A stretch of DNA of 64,000 bases. Origin: Brachypodium distachyon. Its lineage: Eukaryota > Streptophyta > Magnoliopsida > Poales > Poaceae. The notes under the pieces were generated by a model. It did no database searches. It worked only from the letters and a program-made list of their open reading frames with translations, and had not been told where the DNA came from. Positions 26,501-38,044 of this stretch are shown here, piece by piece; the stretch's first letter is position 1, and each line of letters begins with the position of its first letter. The DNA lies in NCBI RefSeq assembly GCF_000005505.3, contig NC_016132.3, positions 3,472,001 to 3,536,000 on the forward strand. Direction: 5' to 3'. Both the position numbers and the translations under genes were made by a program.

Positions 26501-28147
26501 CCATAACTGATGACTTGGTTAGCTTATTCTCTCGGTGAAGCTGCAAACAATTACTAAAATATCAGCAAAGCAAACAGCATGCTAGCTGTTTATCATGCTT
26601 AAAAGGAAATAAAGATAAGTCAAGGATTTGCTGAGGAGAGTCAAATTTAAGACCGGAATGCTTTTCAAAAATTATCTTATCATGGTAAGCAACATCAAAA
26701 CAGTGAAAACAATATTTAAAGATCACTCTATGGAAGGAAACAATTTAGCTAGTGGATATAATGGAAGATACTCCGGATGAAAGATCTCACGATTTCATTG
26801 CAAAACTGGTAAAAGATAAAATGATGAATTTCATACAAAGGCCAAGTGATATTTTATAGTTTAAAGCTCTCACACCATGAGTTCCCTGCCATGTTTAAGA
26901 GGGATCATTTTTCTCGTTAATGGAAGCTTCTATTGATTGTTATCGTCGCATCAAGCTGTTATGATGGCATGAGAGTTCAACCCCTGGCGTCTGCATACTA
27001 GGATGCACAGAACCAGTTTAGAGGGTTGATAAAAAAAATGATTTTTTTTTCTCAGTTGATGAATACACATCGCATACTGAGAGGACATAGCTCATCCTCC
27101 AGTGAGCTGTAGTGAGACGAAAACATACTTTTGAAACCTTCTCTTTGATAAAACCTGTAAATTGCAACAATTACATGCGATTGGTTGTATTACTCCTAGT
27201 CCTAGCGCTAAGATTAAATATCTCTAGTAAAAAAGAAGTCCCACATTACAACTGGTTAGCAGAAGGCACATGGGTGCTTTGGTCTTGAATGATATTATCG
27301 GCTTCGTGGTAAGAATTGCTAACATGGGTACCATAATCTATGTTAAGGAAATATAAAATCTCATATGGGAAGAAGTACCTTCTCGAGAAGTGCTTCTCGA
27401 AGTTCGGGAAGGCCATCATCAGAGCCATATTTGCTGGTTGATGGTTCCCATACAATTTCTTTTACCTTATTCAGGGCTTCCTCAGGAGGTTGCCAATAAA
27501 CAATTCCCTGCATTCGAGGTTTACCCAACTTCAAAACAAGGCAAACAACTTTGTTCCATTAAATACAGCATGACCTGCTCGCCTTGATAGGGGAACATCA
27601 GACACTTCTTTCATACTAACCATGTGTACCAGAAATCATATCAATCTCCAACTCTCCATGTTGGATATATAGTCAATAGTTGTGTTACATGAAAAATAGT
27701 AAGTTATCAGATGTGCCAAAGTCCTGAATTACCTTTCAAGTCAAACCTTTTACAGACACAATATATGGGAGAATTCGTAACAGGGATGATCGCTCCACTA
27801 ATCCATTTTAGTACCATTTTTCTTTCTTTCCAGAATCAAATGCAAACATAAACTTGTGCCATTAACCTTGAGTCTCCCAAACAAGACATAAACTCAATGA
27901 ACAGGTTAAACCAAGCAAGAATCGCAGGCAGGTTACCTGCGCAAGCGACATCACATCCTTGAGCCCTCCAAGAAGCTTTTGCATCTGAGAAAAGGGCACA
28001 CATACCAAATACGAGTAAGACCAGTCAATTGGGGAAGGAGAAGTTACCAAATCAGAGGAGGCAAGAAGAGGAGCTCTGTATCACCTTGACCATGACGGGC
28101 GCCTCCGTCTCGACGGCCCTCTTGGCCAGCTTGGCAAAGCTGCTCAT
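23528..28147 (-). CDS. ISS1: PLP-dependent aromatic/methionine aminotransferase, ISS1/VAS1 type
   Basis: Nine exons give 394 residues: 28147-28085, 27984-27937, 27507-27379, 26540-26481, 26274-26118, 25891-25785, 25683-25625, 24311-24203, 23980-23528. The length equals that of Arabidopsis At1g80360 (from memory), with near-continuous similarity. Fold-type I aminotransferase signs are visible: TAGANQ early, NPGNPSG (173-179), VVDNTYEYFMYDG, and the cofactor lysine in SFSKAYG (K233). In Arabidopsis this enzyme takes the amino group from methionine to indole-3-pyruvate, making tryptophan, and so restrains auxin and ethylene precursor pools (family knowledge). The protein starts MSSFAKLAKR with no clear transit peptide, consistent with the cytosol. 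A GAA-rich run lies about 290 bases upstream on the sense strand. No break was seen. Confidence 0.92.
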
Positions 28148-28736
28148 GTTCCCCTGCCTCCAAGAACCTGGAACTGGGAGATTGAGGAGACAAATTTGAG
28201 CCGGGGATCCAAGAAAGACGAAAGAAGAGGGAGGGGGGCGAGTCCAAGAAGAAGCCGTGGTGGGGAAAAGGGGGGACTGGAGGTTAAAGAATTCCCCAGC
28301 CAGACAGGACAGCAACCTCCGTGGGAAGTCGCCAACTGATCCCGAGCTCTTCACCAACCACAACTCCTCTCCCGAACCGAAGCCAATCAATCGAGGAAGA
28401 CGCACGGGGAAAAAGAAACAAAAGATTCTCCGAGGAGCCCTTCTTCTTCTTCTTCTTCTTGTTTTCCTGCTGCTAGTAGGATAGGAGTATTGTTTTCGTT
28501 GGTTCGTTTCCTGTCAGTTTCTCTGTAGACTGCGTTGTCTTATGTGGGGTAGCTGGAGGAGGATAAGCATCGATCGAGCTCTCACCATCTCCAGGACAAC
28601 CAGGAATTGAGCGTTATTTATCGGAGAACACAAAAAAAACGTTTTCCTTTTTGCTTTTCAGCACCGTCTCATTTTGCAAAGGCAAACTGAAATCTGGGAA
28701 TAACGCCAAAGCAAGTGCTGCTGGGAAGATTCATGA

Positions 28737-28758
28737 TGGGCAGGCAGGCAGGCAGGCA
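28737..28758. repeat. GGCA tetranucleotide microsatellite
   Basis: About five tandem GGCA units upstream of the ISS1 leader, seen directly. Confidence 0.75.
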
Positions 28759-29698
28759 GCACATGACAAAAGGGAAATGGCGTGCGTATTGGACAATCGC
28801 GGCGTTTTCTAATTTGTAGTATACAGGAACCTCGGGTGGTTCGGAAGGAGACTAGACTAGATCACTAGATCACCAGAGAGGCGTTCCTGAAAACACGACG
28901 ATGTGTGGGATCCTCGAAACACCGCCCAAGAAGAAGGAGAAGATATAGCTGCGGTAAATCTGTGGTGATCATCGAACCCCTTTCCGAGGACCGGAGATCC
29001 AGGTGGCGGAGTAGTAGTATAATCCAGGTGCGAACAAAAAGGCTCGGGGATGGAGGAGGCGGGGGCTGGTGCCTTGTCTCGGGAGATCTCGGATCCCCCC
29101 AAAACGCACACGAGGAGACGCCACACGATCGATCCATCTGTCTGTCGCACGAGGAGAGATTAAGGGCTGAAGGAAGGAAGACAAGACAAGAAAAGAAAAG
29201 GAAAGAAAAGGGAGGGTGTCCTCTGTCTGCTTCGTCGCTTCTTATCTTACCTTAACCGCGCGGCTGCTGAGTCAAGCCCGGCGATGAGTAGGAAGGCGTT
29301 CGTGTGGTGAGAGGGCTAGGATGGCGCCTGGCTGCCCTTTTTTGTAGCAGCAGCAGCCGAGACGAGCTATAGGGGGGCCGGAGGCCGCAGCCGTCGTCGT
29401 AACCTTTTTTGTTGTTGTTTTACAGCAAAAAGAAAAAAAACGTTAGTACAGTACGTAATTTCATATCGTTGATTGATGGTGCTCCTTCCCTCTCTGTCCT
29501 GTCGGTCTGTGTGTCGTGGTGGAGCGAGCGTGAATTGGGGCGTCCTAGGTGCGGCATGCCGCCGGGCCGGGCCGGCATGAAATCCGGTGCCCATGTTTTC
29601 TGTATCTTTTCTCTTCTCTCTCTCTGGCCAGAAACAGAAACAGGGAGCAAGGAAACTTAAGGTGTGTTTAGGACAGCTCGAACTACACGGATTGGACG

Positions 29699-30261
29699 CC
29701 TAGTTTTGAAAACCGGACCATAATCGAACCGGCGAGGCTCTCGGTTCGGGTTTTTCCGGTCGAACCGCCGGTTCACCAGTTGAACCGGTCTGTTTTTTTA
29801 AGATATAAAATAATCTATTTTAACTAAATACTGCAAAAAAAAATCCCGCTCCGCTGGTTGCGGCGAGGTGCGCAGCGAGTGGCCGGCGCGGGGGCGGGGA
29901 GGCACGCGAGACGAGAGGCGGCCGGTGCTGGGGGCGGCGCGGGTGCGCGGGGGGAGGCGCGCCGCGACCGGAGCAGCGGCCAGTGCTAGGGCAGCCAGGC
30001 GCGGCGGCGGGCGGGCACGGGACCCGGCGACAGTGGCGGCGGGACGAGGGAGGGAGACGGCGAGACGGGGGAACGGCAAGTGAACCGGGCGGTTCGAGCC
30101 AAACCGCCCGGTTCACCAGTTTTCACCAAAACTGGCCGGCTCACCCGGTTTTTTCCGGTTCGCTTGGCCGTCCGGTCTAGTGTGCTAAACATACCGCTGA
30201 GAGCTGTGGTTCCGATTTTTTTCGGTCGGACCGCAGGTCCGGTCCGGTTTTCAAAACTAGG
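29699..30261. mobile_element. Non-autonomous hAT-type DNA transposon with 8-bp target-site duplication
   Basis: The left end CCTAGTTTTGAAAACCGGAC is mirrored at the right end (GTCCGGTTTTCAAAACTAGG), and the inverted match covers at least 20 bases. The flanks carry the same eight bases, ATTGGACG, at 29691-29698 and 30262-30269, the target duplication length of hAT elements. The 563-bp body is very GC-rich in the middle, with several GAACCGG/CCGGTTC half-sites near both ends that may form subterminal repeats. No transposase domain was seen, so it must move in trans, if at all. Confidence 0.85.
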
Positions 30262-31478
30262 ATTGGACGGACCCGGTTCATGACGTCATGTTTTTTTTGG
30301 GGGGAGATGGAGCTTTGATTATATATTTCGAAATGCAACAAGATAAGATTATTAAAATCCCCCAAAATAACCCCGGCGCTCATGCCATGTCATCCATGAT
30401 GGGCAACAATCTCAAGTGTCTATGATTTGTGCTTCTTTTAGTACCGAGTCACTTAAAAAAATTGAACTTTGTCATTCAAGATAATTGGAGCATGTCTTTT
30501 GCACTCTACTATTTATCTATCTTTGAACTAATATCATTGAATACATAGTCTTTGACGATAGAATTGAAAGAGAATTGGGTGTGGACAATTTAAAATGTGA
30601 ACAATGACATGTGACCATTGATGGATGCGACACTTGAGCGGCAGATGGCATGTCCATTTGGCAAGTGACCGTTGGAGATGACCTAAGCTTGCGCACTTGA
30701 AGAAGAGTGTGGTTGCTCTATCTAAACCTGGCGTGTTCGTAGACGGCGACAAATACATGTTATGGTATTTTTTTTCTCTTTTTCTCAATACATGTCGTGT
30801 TTATTAAGACGAATATTTGATCATGCATTACTATGTTAGTGTGTTGTTTTTATGGCATGCAATTTATATCCCTAGTTTCGTCCTCAGACGTTTTTACTGG
30901 TAATTGTGGTTCTGTACATATAAATAACATATCAATAAAGTAGTTATTGGTTAAAGTATTATCTTAACGAAACCTAACTTACCATGTATTGATAGAAATG
31001 AGATTATTTTGCATATGCGTAAAGTACATATATTTTTTTGTCATTCATAATGTATATATTTCAATAAACGTGGGTAAAATACACGGGTGTATCTTATATA
31101 TTGTAATTTCATGAAGTGTTCAAGCGATTAAACAGAATTTGGAATGGGCTTCTATATTGATTTCAGCATGCAGTTCTATTACCATTCAAACTACACTTGA
31201 AATGAAACTGGTCTGTAATTCTGATTTCAATGAACTCAGAATTTAAAATTATCTCTATTTTAAATTTAAATTTAAATTTAAATTATGATCCAAACAAAAC
31301 TTAAGACATTCGCTGGACTACGCTTTCCATCAGCGAATACGGGTGTTGGGAGCCTTCTACCTGTTCTTCTTCCAAAGTGAAGGCGTAAAGAGGCAAGACC
31401 GCCTCCTGCTCCCAAACTCTCTTGTTCCAAACCTGAAACCCCGACCTCGCCGGAGAACAGTTCACCACCTCGACGGCG

Positions 31479-34345
31479 ATGGCGGCGGAAGCTCCGGGCT
31501 CGTCGGCCTTCCCGCAAGAGGATATGCTCCTGCGGTCCCTCTCTGCGCGCGGGTGGCGCTTCCGGGACGCCGCGGACGAGGCCATCCAGGCCCTCCTCCA
31601 CTCCTCCCCTTCGCCGTCGCCGGAGGCCGTGGAGGCGGAGCTCCTCGACACGGACCTCAGGAACTTCGGGGGGAAGTCCCTCCCCGACCGCGCCGCTGCC
31701 ACCGCGCCGAAGCGGCTTTCCTACCTCCACGGCCCCCTCGTCCTGCAGGTACCGTTGAAATTAGCTAGCTCCACGCCTGTTCTTAGTCTGCCAAGGGGGG
31801 CAAATGCCTCATTTAGGAGTTGTTCCTAGTGTTACTGTCGATTCTTAGTCTTGGAATTTCATGTACGGCTCAGAAAATGAAGCGTGCCGGGATAGTAGCT
31901 GCGAAGAGGAAATAGTTGTTCTTGGGTGGCTAGGGGACGCAGATTTTTGTGAAGCAATGCAGTCTGTCTCAAATCTCAACTCAATGATCGAAAGTGATCT
32001 CTTGTTACTCTTCGTTTTGATTCCCTCTGTGTTCTTCTAGAGTTTGAGGATCTGTCATGGATGTATGAGGTTGTTTCATCCTCTATGTTGTGTTAACCTG
32101 CTTGCAGTTTCGAAGAATCTTAACCTGTTTGTTAAAACTTATGCAGGTAGTATCTGTAAGAGATATATATAGCAGCAGCATTGATGCTTCCTTTAAAAAC
32201 CCACAGCAACGGCGCCTTCTGCGGTTTGGCCTCACTGATGGGATTTCTGAAGCAGTGGCCATAGAGTTTTCCCCTATTCCGTTCATCACTGAAGATATAG
32301 CTCCGGGTACCAAGGTTAGTTCACCATATTCTGTCTCAAGGTTCTAGCTGTGTATATTGTCCTAGATTGTTAGTTCAATCTCATGTACCAATGCAACTTT
32401 GATTAGAGACTGGAGACAAGCCTGACAAATACTTGATGTGTCACTGGGGTGAAGCAGTGTTCAGGGGCTCTTTGCATGGGCGTTATTCCACTCATCTAGC
32501 TTAAATGAAACACAACCAATCTTTGGAAAACTAGATACTGTTTTATGTGAAATAGTGTGAAATAGACTACTTTGAAATGATGTGGTACGGCATGAGGATG
32601 GGGTTGGGGTTGGGATACGTACTCTTAATTCCCATTGATTCCCTATCCCACAATCTATCTGACTTTGCTTTGCTATCCTTTTTAGTGCATCTGAAGTTTT
32701 GACTTTTGGTCAGAAATAGAAGAAAATGTTTTTCACCACTTATCTGGCCAGTCATATTTTTCTCAAATGTAACATTTTTAAAAACATGCAGGACTTTTCC
32801 TATTTGTTAAAAATTGACATCAGGACTTTTCTCCTTTTCTTTCTACGGTATAGATTCGTCTTGAGAATAGGATTCCAGTTAATCATGGCATATTGTGCTT
32901 GAGTGCAAAAAATGTAAGCATCATCGGAGGAACTGTTCAATCTTTGTATGAGGAGTGGCAAATGAACAAGAAATTCTCGGGCTTATCACGCCCATCATTG
33001 AGGTTGTCTCAAAATGATGATGGTGTTGGCCCTCCACCTTTTGAGAAGTTAGATGTTGATGCACGTCCGAACAGAACAATCCAGTTGCAAGCATATCCTG
33101 GTAACACTTCATTTTTCTTCTCTTTCCGTTTGCACTTTTTGTTCACTAAAACACTGCCATTGTTTGTAGCTGTCTACTTTGAGGAAAGCATAGTGTCTTA
33201 AGTAAATAAGATTTTGTACTTGACTCGTATTTGGCCAAAAAAGATGCTCTGAACTATTTCCTCCAAAAAAGACTGATTATAAGTAGTGGCATTTACTATT
33301 AAGAAATCTTCTCTGTTGGAACTTGGTGGGAGTCAGTTGTCAAGTCCTGCAAAATTTTACAAGCACCAGTCATTTTCTGAAAAATGTGAATCTTAAAGCT
33401 TTGCGTTGCTTCACTAGGAAACACTTATCCTTCTTAGTTCTTACAGGTGAATTGTGAACGTGCTTGCAACATATGCAATGTGATTTCTTAATGTTAGCAC
33501 GGAATATTTTTGTATACCGACAGAGTTTTGGATTTTTTCAATCCCTTGATCTGCATATCAATATCAACCCAGGCAATAACATGTTACTTATGTCGTAGCA
33601 GATCATAAAGCTAGGGACTTGGGAACCACTCGTGATCCTGTGTGGGTTAATTCCAATAGCAGACCCATGAATGAGGGTTCAAGTGATATGAACAGAGAGA
33701 CTACAGGAAACAAAGTTGAATCTAGACAGTCTAGTTCAGATGTCAGACCAAAAGAAGGTTGACCTCCAAATCCCTTGTTTTATTTCATCTAAATTTTTTG
33801 GGCATGATTTGTTGGGTGTGCTTAGAACTTAAAAACTTCTTCAATTGAATCACGCAGTAAGCGAAGCTGTTCCGGTTCAAAACCAAGCTGCCGCACAAAA
33901 GCTGCTGCAGAAAATGGCTATGCCTGAAGATAGATATGGTCGGGGTCGATTCAAGGGTAAGAGCAAGGAAGAAGATACTCCGGTCTTTACCCTCGATGAA
34001 TGGGAGAGGAGAAAAGCAGCCGGTTCCAAGTCCACAGCACAAAGCTACATGCAAGACACTAGTCGAGATGAGGAGCTGGCAAGACAGCTCCAGGAGCAAC
34101 TGGATTTAGAAGATTCCCATGTTAGTTTCAACTCCCATGTCATATCGATTTCTTTTAAGAGCATTCAGTAACAGCTGTCTGGAAATATTTTTCAGGGAAT
34201 GCCGGTGAGATCGGAGGCTGAACAATTACGGATGAACATGTTCAGCTTCAATGACCCTGAACAAATGGGTGGTGGCAGAAGAGATTTTCGAGGGCGCGGG
34301 CGAGGAAGGGGCCGAGGACGAGGGCGAGGCAGGGGTAGATTTTAG
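31479..34345 (+). CDS. TDRD3/RMI1-like protein: DUF1767, OB-fold and C-terminal RGG tail
   Basis: Six exons give 417 residues: 31479-31748, 32147-32314, 32854-33100, 33602-33757, 33858-34120, 34196-34345. The N-terminal 90 residues look like the DUF1767 helical module. An OB-fold of the RecQ-mediated genome instability (RMI1) N-terminal type follows (about 90-190, with NRIPVNHGILCLSAKNV). The linker is polar. A charged helix DEELARQLQEQLDLEDS (near 350-366) resembles a ubiquitin-interacting or coiled-coil motif. The tail is a run of RG repeats ending GRGRF, typical of RNA binding and arginine methylation. Animal TDRD3 with this start partners topoisomerase 3-beta; the same role in plants is inference. 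No Tudor domain was seen. Its 3' half is duplicated downstream. Confidence 0.85.
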
Positions 34346-35046
34346 GCGCGATTTCGCAACTGTGGTAGTGTGGTTTTAAGGCAGGAAATATTTAAGCGCA
34401 ATTTTGTAACTGTGGTTTTTAGGGTAGACCCCGAATGGTAGTGGTAGTTGTATAATGATGATAATCTGGAAAAAAAAGAGAGGAGGTTGTAGTATGCTGA
34501 CCTTTAACTCTTTAAGCATGTTCCTTTGTCCCATTTAGATTTGTGTGGAATTGGCATATGTTCTGATGTCTGAACTTTATCTTCTGTTGTTTTATGTAGT
34601 AATCTTCTGTTTATTATGTGGCTAGTACATCAGTCTGAATTTTGGTCTTCCAAATTATAAACTTGACTAGCCGAATGCCCGTGCGTTGCAACGTAACAAC
34701 AAAATATATTGATACACTCAAAGGCATATGCATCAAACTAATTCTTCGGTTTACATAATTTGGTGAGCTCCAAGCAATGCTTGTGTATTCAGTTGCTTCT
34801 GAATCACCTGTGCTTACATTTGTGTTTTTTTAGTATTTTTCAGGCACGCGCCAACTGGAAACTTTTGGTGATGATAGCAAATGTTGGTGCAGCATTTTAG
34901 TAAGTAATCCAGTGAGTAAGTAATCCAGTGACTCCAGTTTAACTGCAAGAGGCAAAAATAAAACGATCTTCATTCTTTACAGCTGATTTATATATGTACA
35001 TGAGAAACTTAAAAAACCCATTACAGTGTTTCATTCCTGAGAATCA
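34346..35046. other. 3' UTR of the TDRD3-like gene and spacer
   Basis: The first 330 bases or so are the likely 3' UTR, because they are conserved in the two downstream copies (36800-37060 and 38045-38385). Just after it, at about 34671-34693, is GCCGAATGCCCGTGCGTTGC, a motif I recall from plant dispersed repeats but cannot assign. The remainder is spacer to the 3' end of the minus-strand DUF688-like gene. Confidence 0.5.
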
Positions 35047-35382
35047 TCATTCTCCTCTAAAGAAGCAAACGATGTCCCACCTCCTCATGGCTCTTCCCAG
35101 GTGGAACTTCACAGGCAGGCACCCTTCAAAGCTATCCGATTCCACCGGGCGCTTGAGGCTCCGCCGCCGTCGGCTGCCTCGACCAGTGAGCCGAGCGCTC
35201 TGCATCGCCGGCGACGGGCACAGCGGCGGGAGGACGTCCAGCCTTGGCGGGCTCTTGGGTTTCCCTGGCTCGTCCTCCCACTCGAAGGGGACTTTCCCGG
35301 TCGCCGCAGAGTATACTCTCATGGACTGTCCTAGCTCGTCGCTGCCTGAGGAACGCAGGAGAGCGGACGAGGTGTCCTCCAT
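35047..35382 (-). CDS. Small DUF688-like protein of unknown function
   Basis: A single exon encodes 111 residues from ATG at 35382. The motif KVPFEWEDEPGKPK, followed by a proline-rich stretch (PPRLDVLPPL) and a basic SRRRRSLKR patch, is the hallmark I associate with the plant DUF688 group, whose members usually carry VPFxWExxPGxPK. No signal peptide or membrane segment is visible, and the basic patch could serve nuclear targeting (inference). A good TATA box on the same strand (35472-35462) places transcription start about 55 bases upstream of the ATG, which supports a real gene. It lies between the TDRD3-like gene and its broken copy. Confidence 0.6.
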   Translation of the reverse strand: MEDTSSALLRSSGSDELGQSMRVYSAATGKVPFEWEDEPGKPKSPPRLDVLPPLCPSPAMQSARLTGRGSRRRRSLKRPVESDSFEGCLPVKFHLGRAMRRWDIVCFFRGE

Positions 35383-35412
35383 GGATTCAGTTGGAGTTGT
35401 GTGCGCAATCAA

Positions 35413-35935
35413 TCAATCGCAAGTGCTTAATTAGCTGGGACATCATACAGATTACAGACGGGGTTTATATAGAGAGAAAGAAGGAAAGGGGGGCCGGGTG
35501 TCGCCGTGTCCCGTTGGTGTGCTTGAATGCTAAGGGTTGCTTTTCCCAAGTCAACCACTCGGATTTAAGGGATGTTTTGCTGTGGTTTGTTTACTGGTTT
35601 GGTGCCAAAGGAAGACACCTTTTCTTGTGCTTTGGTTTGAAGATCACGTCGAGGAATTTTAGTAGCAGTGGCTCTGGGTCTGGGTTGGCCGGCGGCCGGC
35701 GCTGCGGTGTGATATGGCGCATGGACGATGTAGTTACTGTTGTGTAAAGCATGGGAGGAGCGGCGGCCACCGGGGTGTGGCTTGCTGCAGGTAATCTGCA
35801 ATCAGGTAGGTCTCCGAGGGAACATGAGCGAAATAACTACAGCCAGCAATTTACAGGGTTTTATCAAGGAGATGGTTTCAAAAGTATGTTTTCGTCTCAC
35901 TACAGCTCACTGGAGGATGATAACTAGTACTCCGT
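35413..35935. other. Promoter region of the DUF688-like gene and spacer
   Basis: It contains the TATA box described separately and then unassigned, moderately GC-rich sequence up to the edge of the duplicated TDRD3-like segment. No further gene was seen. Confidence 0.5.
35462..35472 (-). promoter_or_regulatory. TATA box of the DUF688-like gene
   Basis: Reads CTATATAAACC on the minus strand, 80 bases upstream of the ATG at 35382. Spacing and sequence fit a plant TATA box. Confidence 0.6.
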
Positions 35936-37060
35936 AGTAAGAAATCTCCTCTGTTGGAACTTGGTGGGAGTCATTTGTACAAGTCCTGCAAAATTTTACA
36001 AGCACCAGTCATTTTCTGAAAAACGTGAATCTTAAAGCTTTGCGTCACTTCACTAGGAAACACTTATCCTTCTTACAGATGAATTATGAACGTGCTTGCA
36101 ACATATGCAATACTATTTCTCAATGTTAGCACGGAAGATTTTTGTATACCGAGTACCGACACAGTTTTTGATTTTTCAGTCCCTTGATCTGCATGTCAAT
36201 ATCAAACCAGGCAATAACAGACCTATGAATGACTGTTTAAGTGATATGAACAGAGAGAATACAGCAAACAAAGTTGAATCTAGACAGACTAGTTCAGATG
36301 TCAGATCAAAAGAAGGCTGACCTCCAAAACCCTTGTTTTATTTCATCTAAAGTTTCTGGGCAGGATTTGTTGGGTGTGGTCGGGCCGTCGGGGTCGATTC
36401 AAGGGCAAGAACAAGGAAGAAGATACTCCGGTCTTTACCCTCGGATGAATGGGAGAGGAGAAAGGAGAAAAGCAGCCGGTTTCATGTCCACAGCACAAAG
36501 CTACATGCAAGACACCAGTCGAGACGAGGAGCTGGCAAGACAGCTCCAGGAGCAACTAGATTTAGATGATTCCCATGTTAGTCTCGACTCCCATATCATA
36601 CTGTTTTCATTTAAGAGCATTCAGTAACAGCAGTCCGGAAATGTTTTCCAGGCAATGCCGGTGAGATCGAAGGCTGAACAATTACGGATGAACATGTTCA
36701 GCTTCAATGGCCCTGAAGAAATGGGTGGTGGGAGAAGAGATTTTCGAGGGCGCGGGCGGGGAAGGCGCCGAGGACGAGGGCTAGGCAGGGGAAGATTTTA
36801 GGCTCGATTTTGTAATTGTTGTTTTTAGGGTACTCCCCAAATGGGTAGTCTAATGATCATCATCGAAAAAGTTGTGTGATGATGATGATGATGACCATTA
36901 GCTCTTTAAGCATGTTCCTTTGTCCCATTTTTCCTCACCTGATTTTACTCGGAGGTGTGTGGAATCGGCTTATGTTCTAAAGTCTGAAGTTCAAACTATG
37001 AACTAAAATTCCAGATTTTTCATGGCTACTTATTCTTCTGTTAGAACATTGGCATACTTG
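35936..37060 (+). pseudogene. Truncated duplicate of the TDRD3-like gene (intron 3 to 3' UTR)
   Basis: This segment matches the parent from about 33298 (inside the third intron) through exons 4-6 and the 3' UTR. Lesions seen directly: the first half of exon 4 and its acceptor are deleted (around 36215). The exon 4 donor GT has become GC (near 36316). About 130 bases covering the exon 5 acceptor and start are missing (near 36380-36390). One extra G shifts the frame in CTCGGATGAATG (near 36440), and a 9-bp GAGAAAGGA duplication follows. The RG-rich 3' exon is still recognisable at 36655-36801. It lacks exons 1-3 and a promoter, so it cannot encode a functional paralogue, although a short open stretch remains. 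Confidence 0.85.
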
Positions 37061-37076
37061 TTAGAACAGAGTTAAT

Positions 37077-38040
37077 AATCACGAGGCGGTCTCGATAAGA
37101 GAGTAACTTGCGTTGCCAACATCCCAATTATTTTTCAAAACGATCCTTAACGGCATTCCATTCTTTGTTAAGAAGTTTTCTATGATGAATCGGGATACCC
37201 AAATATTTAAAAGGCAGAGATCCAGACTCACAACCAAAAAGACGCTTATACTGAAGTTCCTCGTCTTTAGCTTTTCCGAAACAAAAAATCGCACTCTTAT
37301 GAAAATTAGTTTTGAGTCCCGATAATTGTTCAAAGATACAAAGAATTAGTTTCATATTAACGGCTTTCTCTAAGTCGTGCTCCATGAAAATAATTGTATC
37401 ATCAGCATATTGGAGGATGGATACTCCTCCTTCTACCAAATGAGGAATGAGTCCCCCAACTTGACCATCCTCTTTGGCCCTCGCTATGAGGACTGCAAGT
37501 ATGTCAGCAATGATATTGAAAAGAATAGGGGACAAAGGATCACCTTGTCTCAATCCTTTCCTGGTCTGGAAATAATGACCGATGTCGTCATTAACCTTAA
37601 TCCCAACACTTACTCCTTGCACACATTGAGCAATCCAGCGAAACATTTCATGCGCAAAGCTTGTTGCAAGTAGGACCATTTCACTTGATCATATGCCTTT
37701 TCAAAATCAATTTTAAAAATAACACCATCCATTTTCTTCCGTTGAAGTTCATGGATAGTTTCATGAAGCACCACAATCCCCTCGAGAATGTGTCTCCCCG
37801 GCATAAAAGCCATTTGAGTCGGTCTAATAACTTTGTGGGCTATCCTAGTGATATGATTAGCACCGACTTTCGTGAAAATTTTAAAACTGACATTAAGAAG
37901 GCAAATGGGTCTATACTGCTGAATTTGAGCTGCATCCTCCTTTTTTGGGATGAGGTTAATCACTCCAAAATTCAGTCTAAACAAGGGTAGATCTCCCGAG
38001 TGCAACTGAACAAACATGGCCATCAGATCACCCTTGATGA
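37077..38040 (-). mobile_element. LINE (non-LTR) reverse-transcriptase fragment, truncated at both ends
   Basis: On the minus strand two overlapping frames read as the central reverse-transcriptase domain of a plant LINE. The first half carries PKKEDAAQIQQYRPICLLN and KIDFEKAYDQVKW. The second half carries RKGLRQGDPLSPILFN, the catalytic YADD, and PFKYLGIPIH. The frame changes near 37650-37670, so it is dead. There is no endonuclease domain upstream, no RNase H or poly-A end downstream, and no obvious target duplication. It is flanked on both sides by copies of the TDRD3-like 3' UTR. Confidence 0.85.
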
Positions 38041-38044
38041 CCTC

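Larger units (their letters stand above)
28148..31478. other. Divergent intergenic region between ISS1 and the TDRD3-like gene
   Basis: This interval holds both 5' leaders and promoters, since the genes point away from each other. Visible content is a TTC microsatellite at 28437-28459, a GGCA microsatellite near 28737-28758, a hAT-type element at 29699-30261, and an ATTTAA repeat near 31257-31283. The GC-rich frames at 29.8-30.1 kb lie inside the transposon and show no protein family. No gene was found. Confidence 0.55.

Noticed and set aside
29820..30192. Several GC-rich frames of 65-98 residues
   Set aside because: They lie inside the hAT-type element and reflect its GC-rich core. No transposase or host protein was recognised.
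34671..34693. GCCGAATGCCCGTGCGTTGC motif
   Set aside because: Familiar from plant dispersed repeats, but I could not find element ends or assign a class.
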